From NCBI GenBank assembly GCA_009782015.1, contig WQUP01000289.1, positions 1 to 8,166 of the forward strand: a stretch of 8,166 bases of DNA, read 5' to 3'. Position numbers and translations under genes: made by a program. Below are positions 1 to 5,819 of the stretch, in pieces. Within the stretch, counting starts at the first letter, position 1. Every line of letters begins with the position of its first letter. This stretch comes from Endomicrobiia bacterium. GTDB lineage: Bacteria > Elusimicrobiota > Endomicrobiia > Endomicrobiales > Endomicrobiaceae. Below the pieces are notes generated by a model. It did not search any database, had not been told where the DNA came from, and worked only from the letters and a program-made list of their open reading frames with translations.

Positions 1-115
1 CCGGAAAAACGAGCATAGAAAGATGCAGGATATTGGTTGTAAAATAAAGAATTAATCGCTATTTAAATAGACAGTCTGCGCCGCTCAACTTTTTATATGA
101 ATTTCCATGTAATTT
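1..115. other. Region 3' of pyruvate kinase, nothing recognised
   Basis: This AT-rich stretch follows the pyruvate kinase stop codon. I see no long open frame, no RNA gene and no clear terminator hairpin. Read on the minus strand in all frames, it shows no continuation of a pyruvate kinase C-terminal domain. Confidence 0.4.
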
Positions 116-1150
116 TTATCTCATTCCCGGTATTCTATAGCTGTTTTTTTCGGTGAATTTTATTATATTGCCCATCATCTGCACGGCTTGCGCGGGATAC
201 TTGCCTACCGCGGTTTCTGCAGAAAGCATTACGTAATCGCTGCCGTCAATTATGGCGTTTGCCACATCGCTCACTTCGGCCCTTGTGGGTATCGGGTTTT
301 CAACCATGCTTTCAAGCATCTGGGTGGCGGTGATTACGAATTTTTTGCGGCTGCGGCACTTTTTTATTATGTACTTTTGCACTACCGGAACCGTCCAAAG
401 CGGTATCGATATGCCCAAATCGCCCCTTGCAACCATTATGCCTTCGCAGACATCAAGAATTGATGCGAGATTGTCTATGCCGGAGCGGTCTTCTATTTTG
501 GCTATGAGTTTGCAGGAACTCTTATTTTCCTTTTTGAGAATGGCTTTAAGCGGCCTCATGTCATCGGCGTTGCGGACAAAGGAGTTGGCTATAAAGTCAA
601 CCTTGTGTTTAAGCGCAAAAAGCATGTTTTCGCGGTCTTTTTCTTCCATCGGAGGAAAGTTGAGCTTTGCCTGCGGTATGTTTACGCCTTTGTGGGTTTT
701 GAGCGCATAATCCGTATAGACTTCGGTTATAAGTTCGTCTTTTTTGGAAGACAAGACTTTTAGCTTTAAATTGCCGTCATCAATAAATACGTCCATACCT
801 CTTTTGATGTCCGTAAGCGTGCCGGGATAATCTATAAAGATTTTTTTGGAAGTGCCCAAAACTTCGTTGTTTGTCAATATGAGCTTCTGCTTCTTTTTAA
901 GCTCAACAGCCCCATCCTTCATCTCCCCGACCCTTATCCTGTGGCCTTCAAGGTCAACGAGAATTTTGACGTTTTTCTTATATTTTTTGTTCAGCTCTCT
1001 TATCCGCGCAAACTCTTTCTCATGGTCAGCGTAAGTACCGTGGGAAAAGTTGAGCCTAGCAACAGTCATCCCCGCGTCCGCCATCTGTTTCAACACCGGC
1101 AGCGACCTTGTAGCCGGCCCCATAGTGCATATTATTCCTGTTTTGGACAC
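116..1150 (-). CDS. pyk: Pyruvate kinase lacking the C-terminal domain
   Basis: This gene encodes a cytoplasmic glycolytic enzyme that converts phosphoenolpyruvate and ADP to pyruvate and ATP. It has 344 residues from the GTG start. Visible motifs are RLNFSHG (32-38), the catalytic-lysine motif AKIE (217-220, Lys218), MVARGDLG (239-246), TATQMLESM (274-282), [13 protein letters not shown] (288-300) and [11 protein letters not shown] (309-319). The TIM-barrel A domain and the inserted B domain (about 66-160) are therefore complete. The protein stops at about the point where the usual 110-130-residue C-terminal domain, which carries effector binding in many pyruvate kinases, would begin (family length about 470). 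In the usual DxxGPEIR loop the sequence is DLEGHRIR (66-73), with Pro replaced by His. I chose GTG at 1150 because AAAGGAG lies 6 nt upstream and the protein then begins [11 protein letters not shown], the normal family start. An in-frame ATG at 1249 would add 33 residues encoded by hairpin element A. Family assignment is very secure; regulation is unknown. Confidence 0.93.
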   Translation of the reverse strand: MSKTGIICTMGPATRSLPVLKQMADAGMTVARLNFSHGTYADHEKEFARIRELNKKYKKNVKILVDLEGHRIRVGEMKDGAVELKKKQKLILTNNEVLGTSKKIFIDYPGTLTDIKRGMDVFIDDGNLKLKVLSSKKDELITEVYTDYALKTHKGVNIPQAKLNFPPMEEKDRENMLFALKHKVDFIANSFVRNADDMRPLKAILKKENKSSCKLIAKIEDRSGIDNLASILDVCEGIMVARGDLGISIPLWTVPVVQKYIIKKCRSRKKFVITATQMLESMVENPIPTRAEVSDVANAIIDGSDYVMLSAETAVGKYPAQAVQMMGNIIKFTEKNSYRIPGMR

Positions 1151-1156
1151 GATAAA

Positions 1157-1163
1157 CTCCTTT
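1157..1163 (-). promoter_or_regulatory. Shine-Dalgarno AAAGGAG that fixes the pyk start
   Basis: On the minus strand AAAGGAG lies 6 nt before GTG at 1150. No comparable site precedes the in-frame ATG at 1249. This supports the shorter protein and places hairpin element A in the untranslated leader, with its last repeat unit only 3 nt upstream of this site. Confidence 0.75.
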
Positions 1164-1166
1164 AAC

Positions 1167-1268
1167 GCGATGCCAAGATGCGAAGATGACAGGATGCGAG
1201 GTAACGGATAAACGACAACTGCTTTTGCCGTTGCTCCGCCTCTTCGCATCCTCGCGTCATCGCATCGT
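1167..1268. repeat. Hairpin element A (8-nt units, octad class)
   Basis: This is an imperfect long inverted repeat. The left arm (1167-1198) is four octads: GCGATGCC, AAGATGCG, AAGATGAC, AGGATGCG. The right arm (1237-1268), read on the minus strand, is ACGATGCG, ATGACGCG, AGGATGCG, AAGAGGCG. Left octads 2-4 pair best with right octads 1-3, matching at about 19 of 24 positions. An inner stem GTAACGG (1201-1207) / CCGTTGC (1228-1234) encloses a loop containing AACGACAA and CTTTTGCC, a core weakly shared with element D. The right arm overlaps the last codons and stop of the exported protein ending at 1257; the left arm ends 3 nt before the pyk Shine-Dalgarno. Confidence 0.75.
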
Positions 1269-2129
1269 CTTTACTTTCCATTCCGGTATTTCTATAATCG
1301 CTATCTCAAAATAGTTTTTAATATCATAGTGTTCAAAAGAATGCCATTTTGCATTTTTGTATTCATCATATACGCCGTTATTGACGCTTTTATCTATACA
1401 AAATAATAAATAGGGCGTATTGGGAATTCTTACGGGGTTTTTATATGACACTGAACTAGGCCAAAGATTTCCGTCTTTAAAAGGCTCTCTGGGATTAAAA
1501 TAAGAGCAGGCAACTTCACTGACTTCGCCAGTATTCATGTTGTACGTAAAAATTCCTTGTTTTTTATGTTTTTCGCTAGAGCCGTCAAAGTAAATATTAT
1601 TATTTTCAATATATACATAAGTCATTAAATAAGCCCAGAAAGAATAATCGCTCATTCTTAGATTTGTATCCATATTCAAAAACGTTACCGGATCGTATTT
1701 TGTGCCTGACGGGATACGCTCTATGTAAACGTTGTCTTTTAATTTTAAGAGGTTTTTGCCTAAGCCGACGAAGGTTCCGTTCATCGGTTCAAAATATTCC
1801 CACCATAAATTGTTTATCACGTTATTTTTATTTTTTTCGATATAGTCCTTGGCTTCTTCCGCAGTTAAATCAGCCGCTGGCTGCAATTTGTAATTTTCAA
1901 CTTTGTATATTACTTTATTTGAAAAAACTTGACGTTGCGTTCTTTTTTCTTTGTCCTCTTCAGCCAAACATATGTAAAGATTGTTGTTTTTTATTACATA
2001 TCCTTCTACTCTTGGAAGTCCCCAGTAAGCCGAAACAGAGTAAATTACCTTGTGGTTTTCGGAGAATACATCGGGCACAAATAGCAAAGGCATCAATAAA
2101 ATCAAAGAAAAATATAGTTTTACCTTCAT
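1257..2129 (-). CDS. Exported protein of unknown function
   Basis: I do not recognise this 290-residue protein with confidence. The N-terminus (MKVKLYF followed by a hydrophobic stretch to about residue 19) looks like a Sec signal peptide, with plausible cleavage after Val-Phe-Ser23. The mature part is rich in Tyr, Asn and Trp and shows spaced strand-like repeats such as IKNNNLYI (46-53) and IENNNIYF (174-181). Residues 127-150, with KDNVY followed 13 residues later by DPVTF, faintly resemble DKNYY-family repeats; this is a weak visual match. The start overlaps the stop of the upstream lipoprotein by one base (TAATG), with no strong ribosome binding site, so translation is probably coupled. 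The gene is AT-rich. Its last residues (about TMR) and TGA stop lie inside the right arm of hairpin element A, so the original C-terminus may have been altered. Confidence 0.8.
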   Translation of the reverse strand: MKVKLYFSLILLMPLLFVPDVFSENHKVIYSVSAYWGLPRVEGYVIKNNNLYICLAEEDKEKRTQRQVFSNKVIYKVENYKLQPAADLTAEEAKDYIEKNKNNVINNLWWEYFEPMNGTFVGLGKNLLKLKDNVYIERIPSGTKYDPVTFLNMDTNLRMSDYSFWAYLMTYVYIENNNIYFDGSSEKHKKQGIFTYNMNTGEVSEVACSYFNPREPFKDGNLWPSSVSYKNPVRIPNTPYLLFCIDKSVNNGVYDEYKNAKWHSFEHYDIKNYFEIAIIEIPEWKVKTMR

Positions 2130-3574
2130 TAGTGGCGTACCACAAAAAAATTAGTGTTTTTTATTTTGTCCGGGCCAAATTGCATACTGAAAGGCTCATT
2201 ATCCATTGGTTTGCCTGCGGCAGTATCATAACCGTCAGTCATGATTGTACCGGTGTCGGATATATTCCCATTCACAAAAACTACATGTCCCATACCGCCG
2301 CCCGGATTTTTGTAAATTGCCAACACTATATTACCATTTGCGGCAAGCTGCTGGGCAGCCGCATAGTCAAGGTTTCCGTTGGCGGTTCTGGGTATCATAC
2401 CGGAACTGAAATAATCGTACATTTGGTTCGCCGTCATGGTATAGCCGCTTGCCGCCATGGGCAGCATTATGCCGTATCTTGACGCGAGTTCCCGGTAAAC
2501 ATATAAATTGCAATATGAAGAGCCGTTGCCTTGAGCATATTTTAAATCCCCGTTTCTTGCCTGAATGTACTTATTCAAAGCGTCATATTCCCTGTCTATG
2601 TCCGTGCCGTATATCCCGATATCGAAAAATATCAGCGGCAAATCAAATCCCAAAGGCTGCACGTCTTTGCGCAGAGGGAGAAAATATGAAACGCAGCTTA
2701 TATATATTACCGCATCGGAAGTATTGATAAAGGTTACAACGGCGTTTGAGTAACTCGCCGGAGCTATAATCGTTGAAACGGCGTATCCGTTTGCGGCAAC
2801 CGGAGTTGACGTATCGGGCATCTTGAATTTCGACACAAGATTTTCGATTCTTTGCTCATATTCCCGGTAAGTGTAAACCTTTCCTTTTACAAGATCGGCC
2901 GCGTCCGATGCCTGCTTATAAAAAGGTATTTTGGATTTTGCTAGATTGGTCAGCTGTTTTTTAACTTCGCTTTTGAAAAAATTGTTTACCTGAAGAAGCG
3001 ATGCCGGGTCCATTTTTAATAAAAATGCCTGCTGGTCAGCGGGTAAATCTTCAAATCTGACTTCATTTTTTAAATTCCACAATAAAGATTGCTTGAGGTG
3101 TCTGTCGGTTTTTACTTTTGCGTTTGTGTAAAGCGCAATTTTCTTGTAGAGCGGTATATCGGGAGAGTCTTTTTGCAAGGCATACTGCTCATTTGCATGC
3201 GGAGCGGCTTTTCCGGAATTTAAACAATATGTGTTGAATTTAAAGGTAGTTTTGCTTTTCGGTTTTAACGCAAATTCTGCGCTATCCTTATTAAATTGCA
3301 ATGCTTTAAAAGCTTTATACTGCCTGTCTATTTCGTAAAGTTCGTTCATTGCGGCTTGGTCAAGTCCGCGCGACAGGTCTTTTTGTTTAAGTTTCGCTTT
3401 CAGCTGCCTGATTTTTTCAAGCAGTTCTTTTAAATCGAGCTTTGTGTAATCGTATTCCTGCAATTTTATCGCCGGCGCGGCGGCATTGCCGCCGGCATTG
3501 CCGGCAACCGGGGCGGATGAGCAGGCGTTAAAAAACAAACCGGCTAAAATCATGAAGGAAAGGATTTTTTTCAT
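2129..3574 (-). CDS. Lipoprotein with thioester-domain-like region and papain-like (CHAP/NlpC-type) C-terminal domain
   Basis: This is a 481-residue predicted lipoprotein. A short charged start and hydrophobic stretch end in FFNACSS, giving lipidation at Cys18. A low-complexity Ala/Gly linker (21-35) and a charged helical, possibly coiled-coil stretch (about 42-92) follow. Residues 111-170 contain YCLNSGKAAP, with Cys117, and later KQSLLW, with Gln162 and Trp166. The YC...PG-like and Q-x-x-x-W spacing recalls Gram-positive thioester domains (YC and TQxAxW motifs), but this is only motif resemblance. The C-terminal part has SSYCNLYVY (Cys355) followed by LAANGNIVLAIYK and GHVVFV (His430), the Cys-His arrangement of papain-like amidases and peptidases of the CHAP/NlpC/P60 type, so peptidoglycan or peptide cleavage is an inference. 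The start has AGAGG 7 nt upstream. It lies downstream of hairpin element B and is coupled to the exported protein gene after it. Confidence 0.75.
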   Translation of the reverse strand: MKKILSFMILAGLFFNACSSAPVAGNAGGNAAAPAIKLQEYDYTKLDLKELLEKIRQLKAKLKQKDLSRGLDQAAMNELYEIDRQYKAFKALQFNKDSAEFALKPKSKTTFKFNTYCLNSGKAAPHANEQYALQKDSPDIPLYKKIALYTNAKVKTDRHLKQSLLWNLKNEVRFEDLPADQQAFLLKMDPASLLQVNNFFKSEVKKQLTNLAKSKIPFYKQASDAADLVKGKVYTYREYEQRIENLVSKFKMPDTSTPVAANGYAVSTIIAPASYSNAVVTFINTSDAVIYISCVSYFLPLRKDVQPLGFDLPLIFFDIGIYGTDIDREYDALNKYIQARNGDLKYAQGNGSSYCNLYVYRELASRYGIMLPMAASGYTMTANQMYDYFSSGMIPRTANGNLDYAAAQQLAANGNIVLAIYKNPGGGMGHVVFVNGNISDTGTIMTDGYDTAAGKPMDNEPFSMQFGPDKIKNTNFFVVRH

Positions 3575-3592
3575 TTAAAAGCCTCTTTAAAA

Positions 3593-3720
3593 AGAGTGAA
3601 GATTGAAGGGTGGGGAGTGGAGATATTGAATTTCGGCTTTGCCGAAATCTTTAATAGGTTTTCGCGAGGCGAAAACACGTTATCTTCACTCTTCACTCTT
3701 CACTCTCAACTCTCCACTCT
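3593..3720. repeat. Hairpin element B (7-nt units, heptad class)
   Basis: The left arm (3593-3625) is AGAGTGA, AGATTGA, AGGGTGG, GGAGTGG, AGATA. The right arm (3681-3720), on the minus strand, is AGAGTGG, AGAGTTG, then AGAGTGA three times, then AGATA, so the arms differ by one heptad. The centre holds two compact hairpins: ATTTCGGC (3630-3637) / GCCGAAAT (3641-3648) with a 3-nt loop, and GTTTTCGC (3658-3665) / GCGAAAAC (3669-3676) with loop GAG. The second hairpin is shared with element C. On the minus strand the outer stem runs straight into five Ts (3593-3589) and then the AGAGG ribosome site of the lipoprotein. The right arm overlaps the last four codons and stop of trpB. A transcription terminator or attenuator role on the minus strand is possible. 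Confidence 0.85.
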
Positions 3721-5085
3721 GCTGTTTACTTTGGGTAACTGGCACAGCGCTTCCTTCACTTTGTCGGAAGGGTAGTCGTAATCTTCCATTTTGCCGGAAA
3801 GGTAGTTGTCGTAGGCTGACAAGTCAAAGTGGCCGTGGCCGGAGAGGTTGAACAATATTGTTTTGGATTTGCCTTCTTCTTTGGCTTTTAACGCTTCATC
3901 CATCGCGATTCTTATGGCGTGGGCTGATTCCGGAGCGGGAAGTATGCCTTCGGTTCTTGCAAAAGTTACGGCCGCTTCAAAAACTGCGCGCTGTTTGACT
4001 ACCGCAGATTCAATGGCCTTATGTTTTACAAGAGCCGACACCAAAGGCGACGCGCCGTGATAGCGCAGGCCGCCGGCGTGTATGCCGCCGGGCATAAAAG
4101 TGTGGCCGAGAGTGTACATTTTAAGAGCCGGCGTAAAACCGGAGTTATCGCCAAAATCGTACTCAAAAACGCCTTTTGAAAGCTTTGGGCATGCCGAAGG
4201 CTCTGCTGCAATCGCTCTTAAGGCAGGCTTCCTGCCTTGAAGTTTGTCCATGACAAACGGGAACGCTGTTCCCGAGAAATTTGAGCCGCCGCCAAGGCAG
4301 GCAACGACAATGTCCGGATAATCGCCGGCAATTTCAAGCTGCTTTTTGGCTTCCAAACCTATTATTGTCTGGTGCAAAGCAACATGGTTGAGCACGCTGC
4401 CAAGCGAATATTTGGCATTTTTATGATTTAAAACGTCTTCAATTGCTTCAGATATCGCTATCCCGAGCGACCCTTCGTTGTCGGGATCTTTGGCTAAAAC
4501 CTGCCTGCCGGTTTCGGTTTTATCGGAGGGGCTGGCAAAAACCTGCGCTCCGTAAACCTGCATGAGCGATTTTCTGTACGGTTTTTGCTCAAAAGAGACT
4601 TTAACCATATATACCACGCACTCTATGCCGAACATCTCGCAAGCCATGGCAAGAGCCGAGCCCCACTGTCCCGCGCCGGTTTCGGTAGCAATCCTTTTTG
4701 TGCCGGCTGCCTTATTGTAGAAAGCCTGCGCAATTGCAGAGTTGGATTTATGGCTGCCCGAAGGACTTACCCCTTCATTTTTGAAGTAGATTTTTGCAGG
4801 CGTATCAAGAAATTTTTCAAGGCCTGCAGCTCTCACAAGCGGCGAAGGCCGCCATATTTTGTATGCATCGCGGACTTCGTCAGGAATATCTATAAATCTT
4901 TCGGTGCTGACTTCCTGTTTGACTATCTCTTTTGGAAAAATCGCTTCAAGATCATCGGGAGTTGCCGGCCTTCCGGCACGCGTATTGTAAGGCGGCTCAA
5001 GAGGCTCGGGCAGATCAGCCTGAATATTGTACCACTGCTTCGGAATGTCCTTCTCGTCAAGCAAGATTTTTTTTGTTTTTGACAT
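3706..5085 (-). CDS. trpB: Tryptophan synthase beta chain, TrpB2 type
   Basis: This is a PLP-dependent enzyme that condenses indole with L-serine to give tryptophan. It has 459 residues, longer than TrpB1 (about 400), owing to the TrpB2-type N-terminus. SGSHKSNSA places the PLP lysine at 113. TETGAGQWG (134-142) has the Trp typical of TrpB2 where TrpB1 has His, and Glu135 is the expected catalytic acid. [19 protein letters not shown] (228-246) is a TrpB2 signature, and GGGSNFSG (265-272) is the phosphate-binding loop. No trpA or other trp gene is adjacent; stand-alone TrpB2 proteins often act without TrpA in indole salvage, so that role is inferred. ATG at 5085 has AGGAG 6 nt upstream. A consensus promoter lies at 5251-5279, and the leader is almost entirely hairpin element C. 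The last residues, RVES, and the TGA stop come from the heptad repeats of element B, an extension beyond the normal family end. Confidence 0.95.
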   Translation of the reverse strand: MSKTKKILLDEKDIPKQWYNIQADLPEPLEPPYNTRAGRPATPDDLEAIFPKEIVKQEVSTERFIDIPDEVRDAYKIWRPSPLVRAAGLEKFLDTPAKIYFKNEGVSPSGSHKSNSAIAQAFYNKAAGTKRIATETGAGQWGSALAMACEMFGIECVVYMVKVSFEQKPYRKSLMQVYGAQVFASPSDKTETGRQVLAKDPDNEGSLGIAISEAIEDVLNHKNAKYSLGSVLNHVALHQTIIGLEAKKQLEIAGDYPDIVVACLGGGSNFSGTAFPFVMDKLQGRKPALRAIAAEPSACPKLSKGVFEYDFGDNSGFTPALKMYTLGHTFMPGGIHAGGLRYHGASPLVSALVKHKAIESAVVKQRAVFEAAVTFARTEGILPAPESAHAIRIAMDEALKAKEEGKSKTILFNLSGHGHFDLSAYDNYLSGKMEDYDYPSDKVKEALCQLPKVNSRVES

Positions 5086-5106
5086 TTTAAGCTCCTGAAA
5101 AAATAT

Positions 5107-5243
5107 AGTGTGGAGTTTGGAGTTTGAAGAGCGGAGTTGTTGTGTGAAACCTATTAACAGGTTTTCGCCCCCGATTTAGACATTCGGGGATAAACTCCGC
5201 GAAAACACATACACTTCACACTCCTCACTCCAAACTCCACACT
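5107..5243. repeat. Hairpin element C (7-nt units), forming the trpB 5' UTR
   Basis: The left arm (5107-5141) is AGTGTGG, AGTTTGG, AGTTTGA, AGAGCGG, AGTTGTT. The right arm (5216-5243), on the minus strand, is AGTGTGG, AGTTTGG, AGTGAGG, AGTGTGA. The outer 17 nt match perfectly (5107-5123 with 5227-5243). Nested inside are AAACCT (5147-5152) / AGGTTT (5159-5164), GTTTTCGC (5161-5168) / GCGAAAAC (5199-5206) and CCCCGA (5169-5174) / TCGGGG (5184-5189). The first two share bases and are alternatives. The core matches element B apart from its tip. On the minus strand the stem is followed after 3 nt by six Ts (5103-5098), then at once by the trpB Shine-Dalgarno. Confidence 0.88.
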
Positions 5244-5357
5244 TTCGCGTATTATAACAATCCTCAAAATTGATGTCAACTTAAGGCAAAAAACGCGCAT
5301 TTTAAAAAAATCAAAAAAGCATTGGAAAATAAACTACTATTGTATTTTAAACAATTA
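5244..5357. other. Spacer between the divergent promoters
   Basis: The gap between trpB and hup is 356 bases. Apart from element C and the two promoters it holds an AT-rich stretch (about 5280-5357) with A/T runs. I see no gene, no clear operator dyad and no RNA gene there. Confidence 0.5.
5251..5279 (-). promoter_or_regulatory. Consensus sigma-70-type promoter for trpB
   Basis: On the minus strand TTGACA (5279-5274), a 17-nt spacer and TATAAT (5256-5251) match the consensus exactly. Transcription should start near 5244, the outer base of hairpin element C, giving a leader of about 160 nt. The downstream leftward genes may be read from the same promoter, since I see no clear promoter of their own. 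Confidence 0.85.
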
Positions 5358-5386
5358 TTGACATTTTTTTGAAAATATATTATAAA
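5358..5386 (+). promoter_or_regulatory. Sigma-70-type promoter for hup
   Basis: TTGACA (5358-5363), a 17-nt spacer and TATAAA (5381-5386) give a near-consensus promoter facing right. Transcription would start near 5393, leaving a leader of about 50 nt before the hup ATG. It lies about 80 bp from the trpB promoter, back to back with it. The A/T-rich upstream sequence could act as an UP element. Confidence 0.75.
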
Positions 5387-5427
5387 ATAAACGCATTTGT
5401 TGAAATTTTTTATTAGCTATTTTCGGG

Positions 5428-5433
5428 GGGAGG
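5428..5433 (+). promoter_or_regulatory. Shine-Dalgarno GGGAGG that fixes the hup start
   Basis: The strong GGGAGG, inside a run of six Gs, lies 8 nt before ATG at 5442. An in-frame TTG at 5397 would add 15 residues but has no such site and lies only a few bases from the predicted transcription start. Confidence 0.8.
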
Positions 5434-5441
5434 CAGATCTG

Positions 5442-5714
5442 ATGAAAAAGCCCGATGTTGTGAAACAAGTCGCGGACGTTTCAGGGTTAACGCAAGGCGA
5501 TTCAAATCGAGCGATCAAGGCGTTGGTCAAAGTTATACAAGACAGCCTTAAGAACGGCGAGGTTGTTTCTCTCTCGGGTCTGGGTTCTTTCCGAGCTAAA
5601 TCCCGCAAAGCTAGACAGGGCAGAAACCCGAAGACCGGCGAAGTGATTCCTGTTCCGCCCGGAAAAAAGGTTTCGTTCAAGCCCACCACTACCCTCAGGA
5701 AAATAATACAATAG
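5442..5714 (+). CDS. hup: HU-family DNA-binding protein
   Basis: This is a small basic histone-like protein of 90 residues, the normal HU length. It dimerises, bends DNA and helps compact the nucleoid. The N-terminal helices (1-40) carry the usual MKKPDVVKQVA pattern, then VVSLSGLGSF (41-50) and the DNA-binding arm signature GRNPKTGEVIPVPPGK (60-75), with the intercalating proline at 63. It ends KPTTTLRKIIQ like other HU proteins. Telling HU from IHF subunits by eye is not safe; homodimeric HU is the simplest reading. It has its own strong promoter and ribosome site. Hairpin element D begins 5 nt after the stop. Confidence 0.95.
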   Translation: MKKPDVVKQVADVSGLTQGDSNRAIKALVKVIQDSLKNGEVVSLSGLGSFRAKSRKARQGRNPKTGEVIPVPPGKKVSFKPTTTLRKIIQ

Positions 5715-5718
5715 AGGC

Positions 5719-5810
5719 GGAAGATTAGAAGATTGGAAGATTAGAAGATTAGCAACGACAAAAGACAAAGTCTTTGCCAAACTTCCAACCCTCCAACCCT
5801 CTAACCCTCC
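5719..5810. repeat. Hairpin element D (8-nt units, octad class)
   Basis: The left arm (5719-5750) is GGAAGATT, AGAAGATT, GGAAGATT, AGAAGATT. The right arm (5779-5810), on the minus strand, is GGAGGGTT, AGAGGGTT, GGAGGGTT, GGAAGTTT. The units line up in register at 6 of 8 positions, and the G/A alternation at the first base of the unit is kept in the first three pairs. For these three, mismatches are A against C on the plus strand and would be G-U pairs in minus-strand RNA. The centre has AACGACAA (5754-5761), a small AAAGAC/GTCTTT stem and CTTTGCC (5771-5777), resembling the core of element A. It fills the hup-aminotransferase gap. Confidence 0.85.
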
Positions 5811-5819
5811 GATTTTAAA

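Noticed and set aside
188..1165. Plus-strand open frames opposite pyruvate kinase
   Set aside because: They are antisense shadows of a strongly conserved gene, with no ribosome sites or recognisable protein motifs.
1664..2482. A 272-codon plus-strand open frame opposite the exported protein and lipoprotein genes
   Set aside because: It is long, but its composition (Cys/Leu/Ser/Arg-rich) is that of an antisense frame, and it crosses two coupled minus-strand genes with clear signal sequences.
3593..3720. Heptad repeats as a CRISPR array
   Set aside because: The units are 7 nt and contiguous, with no unique spacers, and the two arms are inverted rather than direct repeats. No cas genes are present.
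4585..5082. A 165-codon plus-strand open frame opposite trpB
   Set aside because: It is antisense to conserved TrpB2 motifs and has no supported start or known domain.
5154..5210. An 18-codon open frame in the trpB leader (ATG at 5210, TAA at 5156-5154, minus strand), preceded by GAGGAG
   Set aside because: A classical trp attenuator leader peptide should contain tandem Trp codons; this frame has none and is composed of the hairpin core. I do not call it a gene.
5397..5441. A 15-residue N-terminal extension of HU from TTG at 5397
   Set aside because: ATG at 5442 has a strong Shine-Dalgarno and gives the exact usual HU length; the TTG lies at the predicted transcription start.
1167..5810. 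Hairpins A-D as insertion sequences or MITEs with transposase-type ends
   Set aside because: I see no target-site duplications, no shared terminal sequence between classes and no transposase in the window. Mobility is possible but unsupported, so they are listed as repeats.
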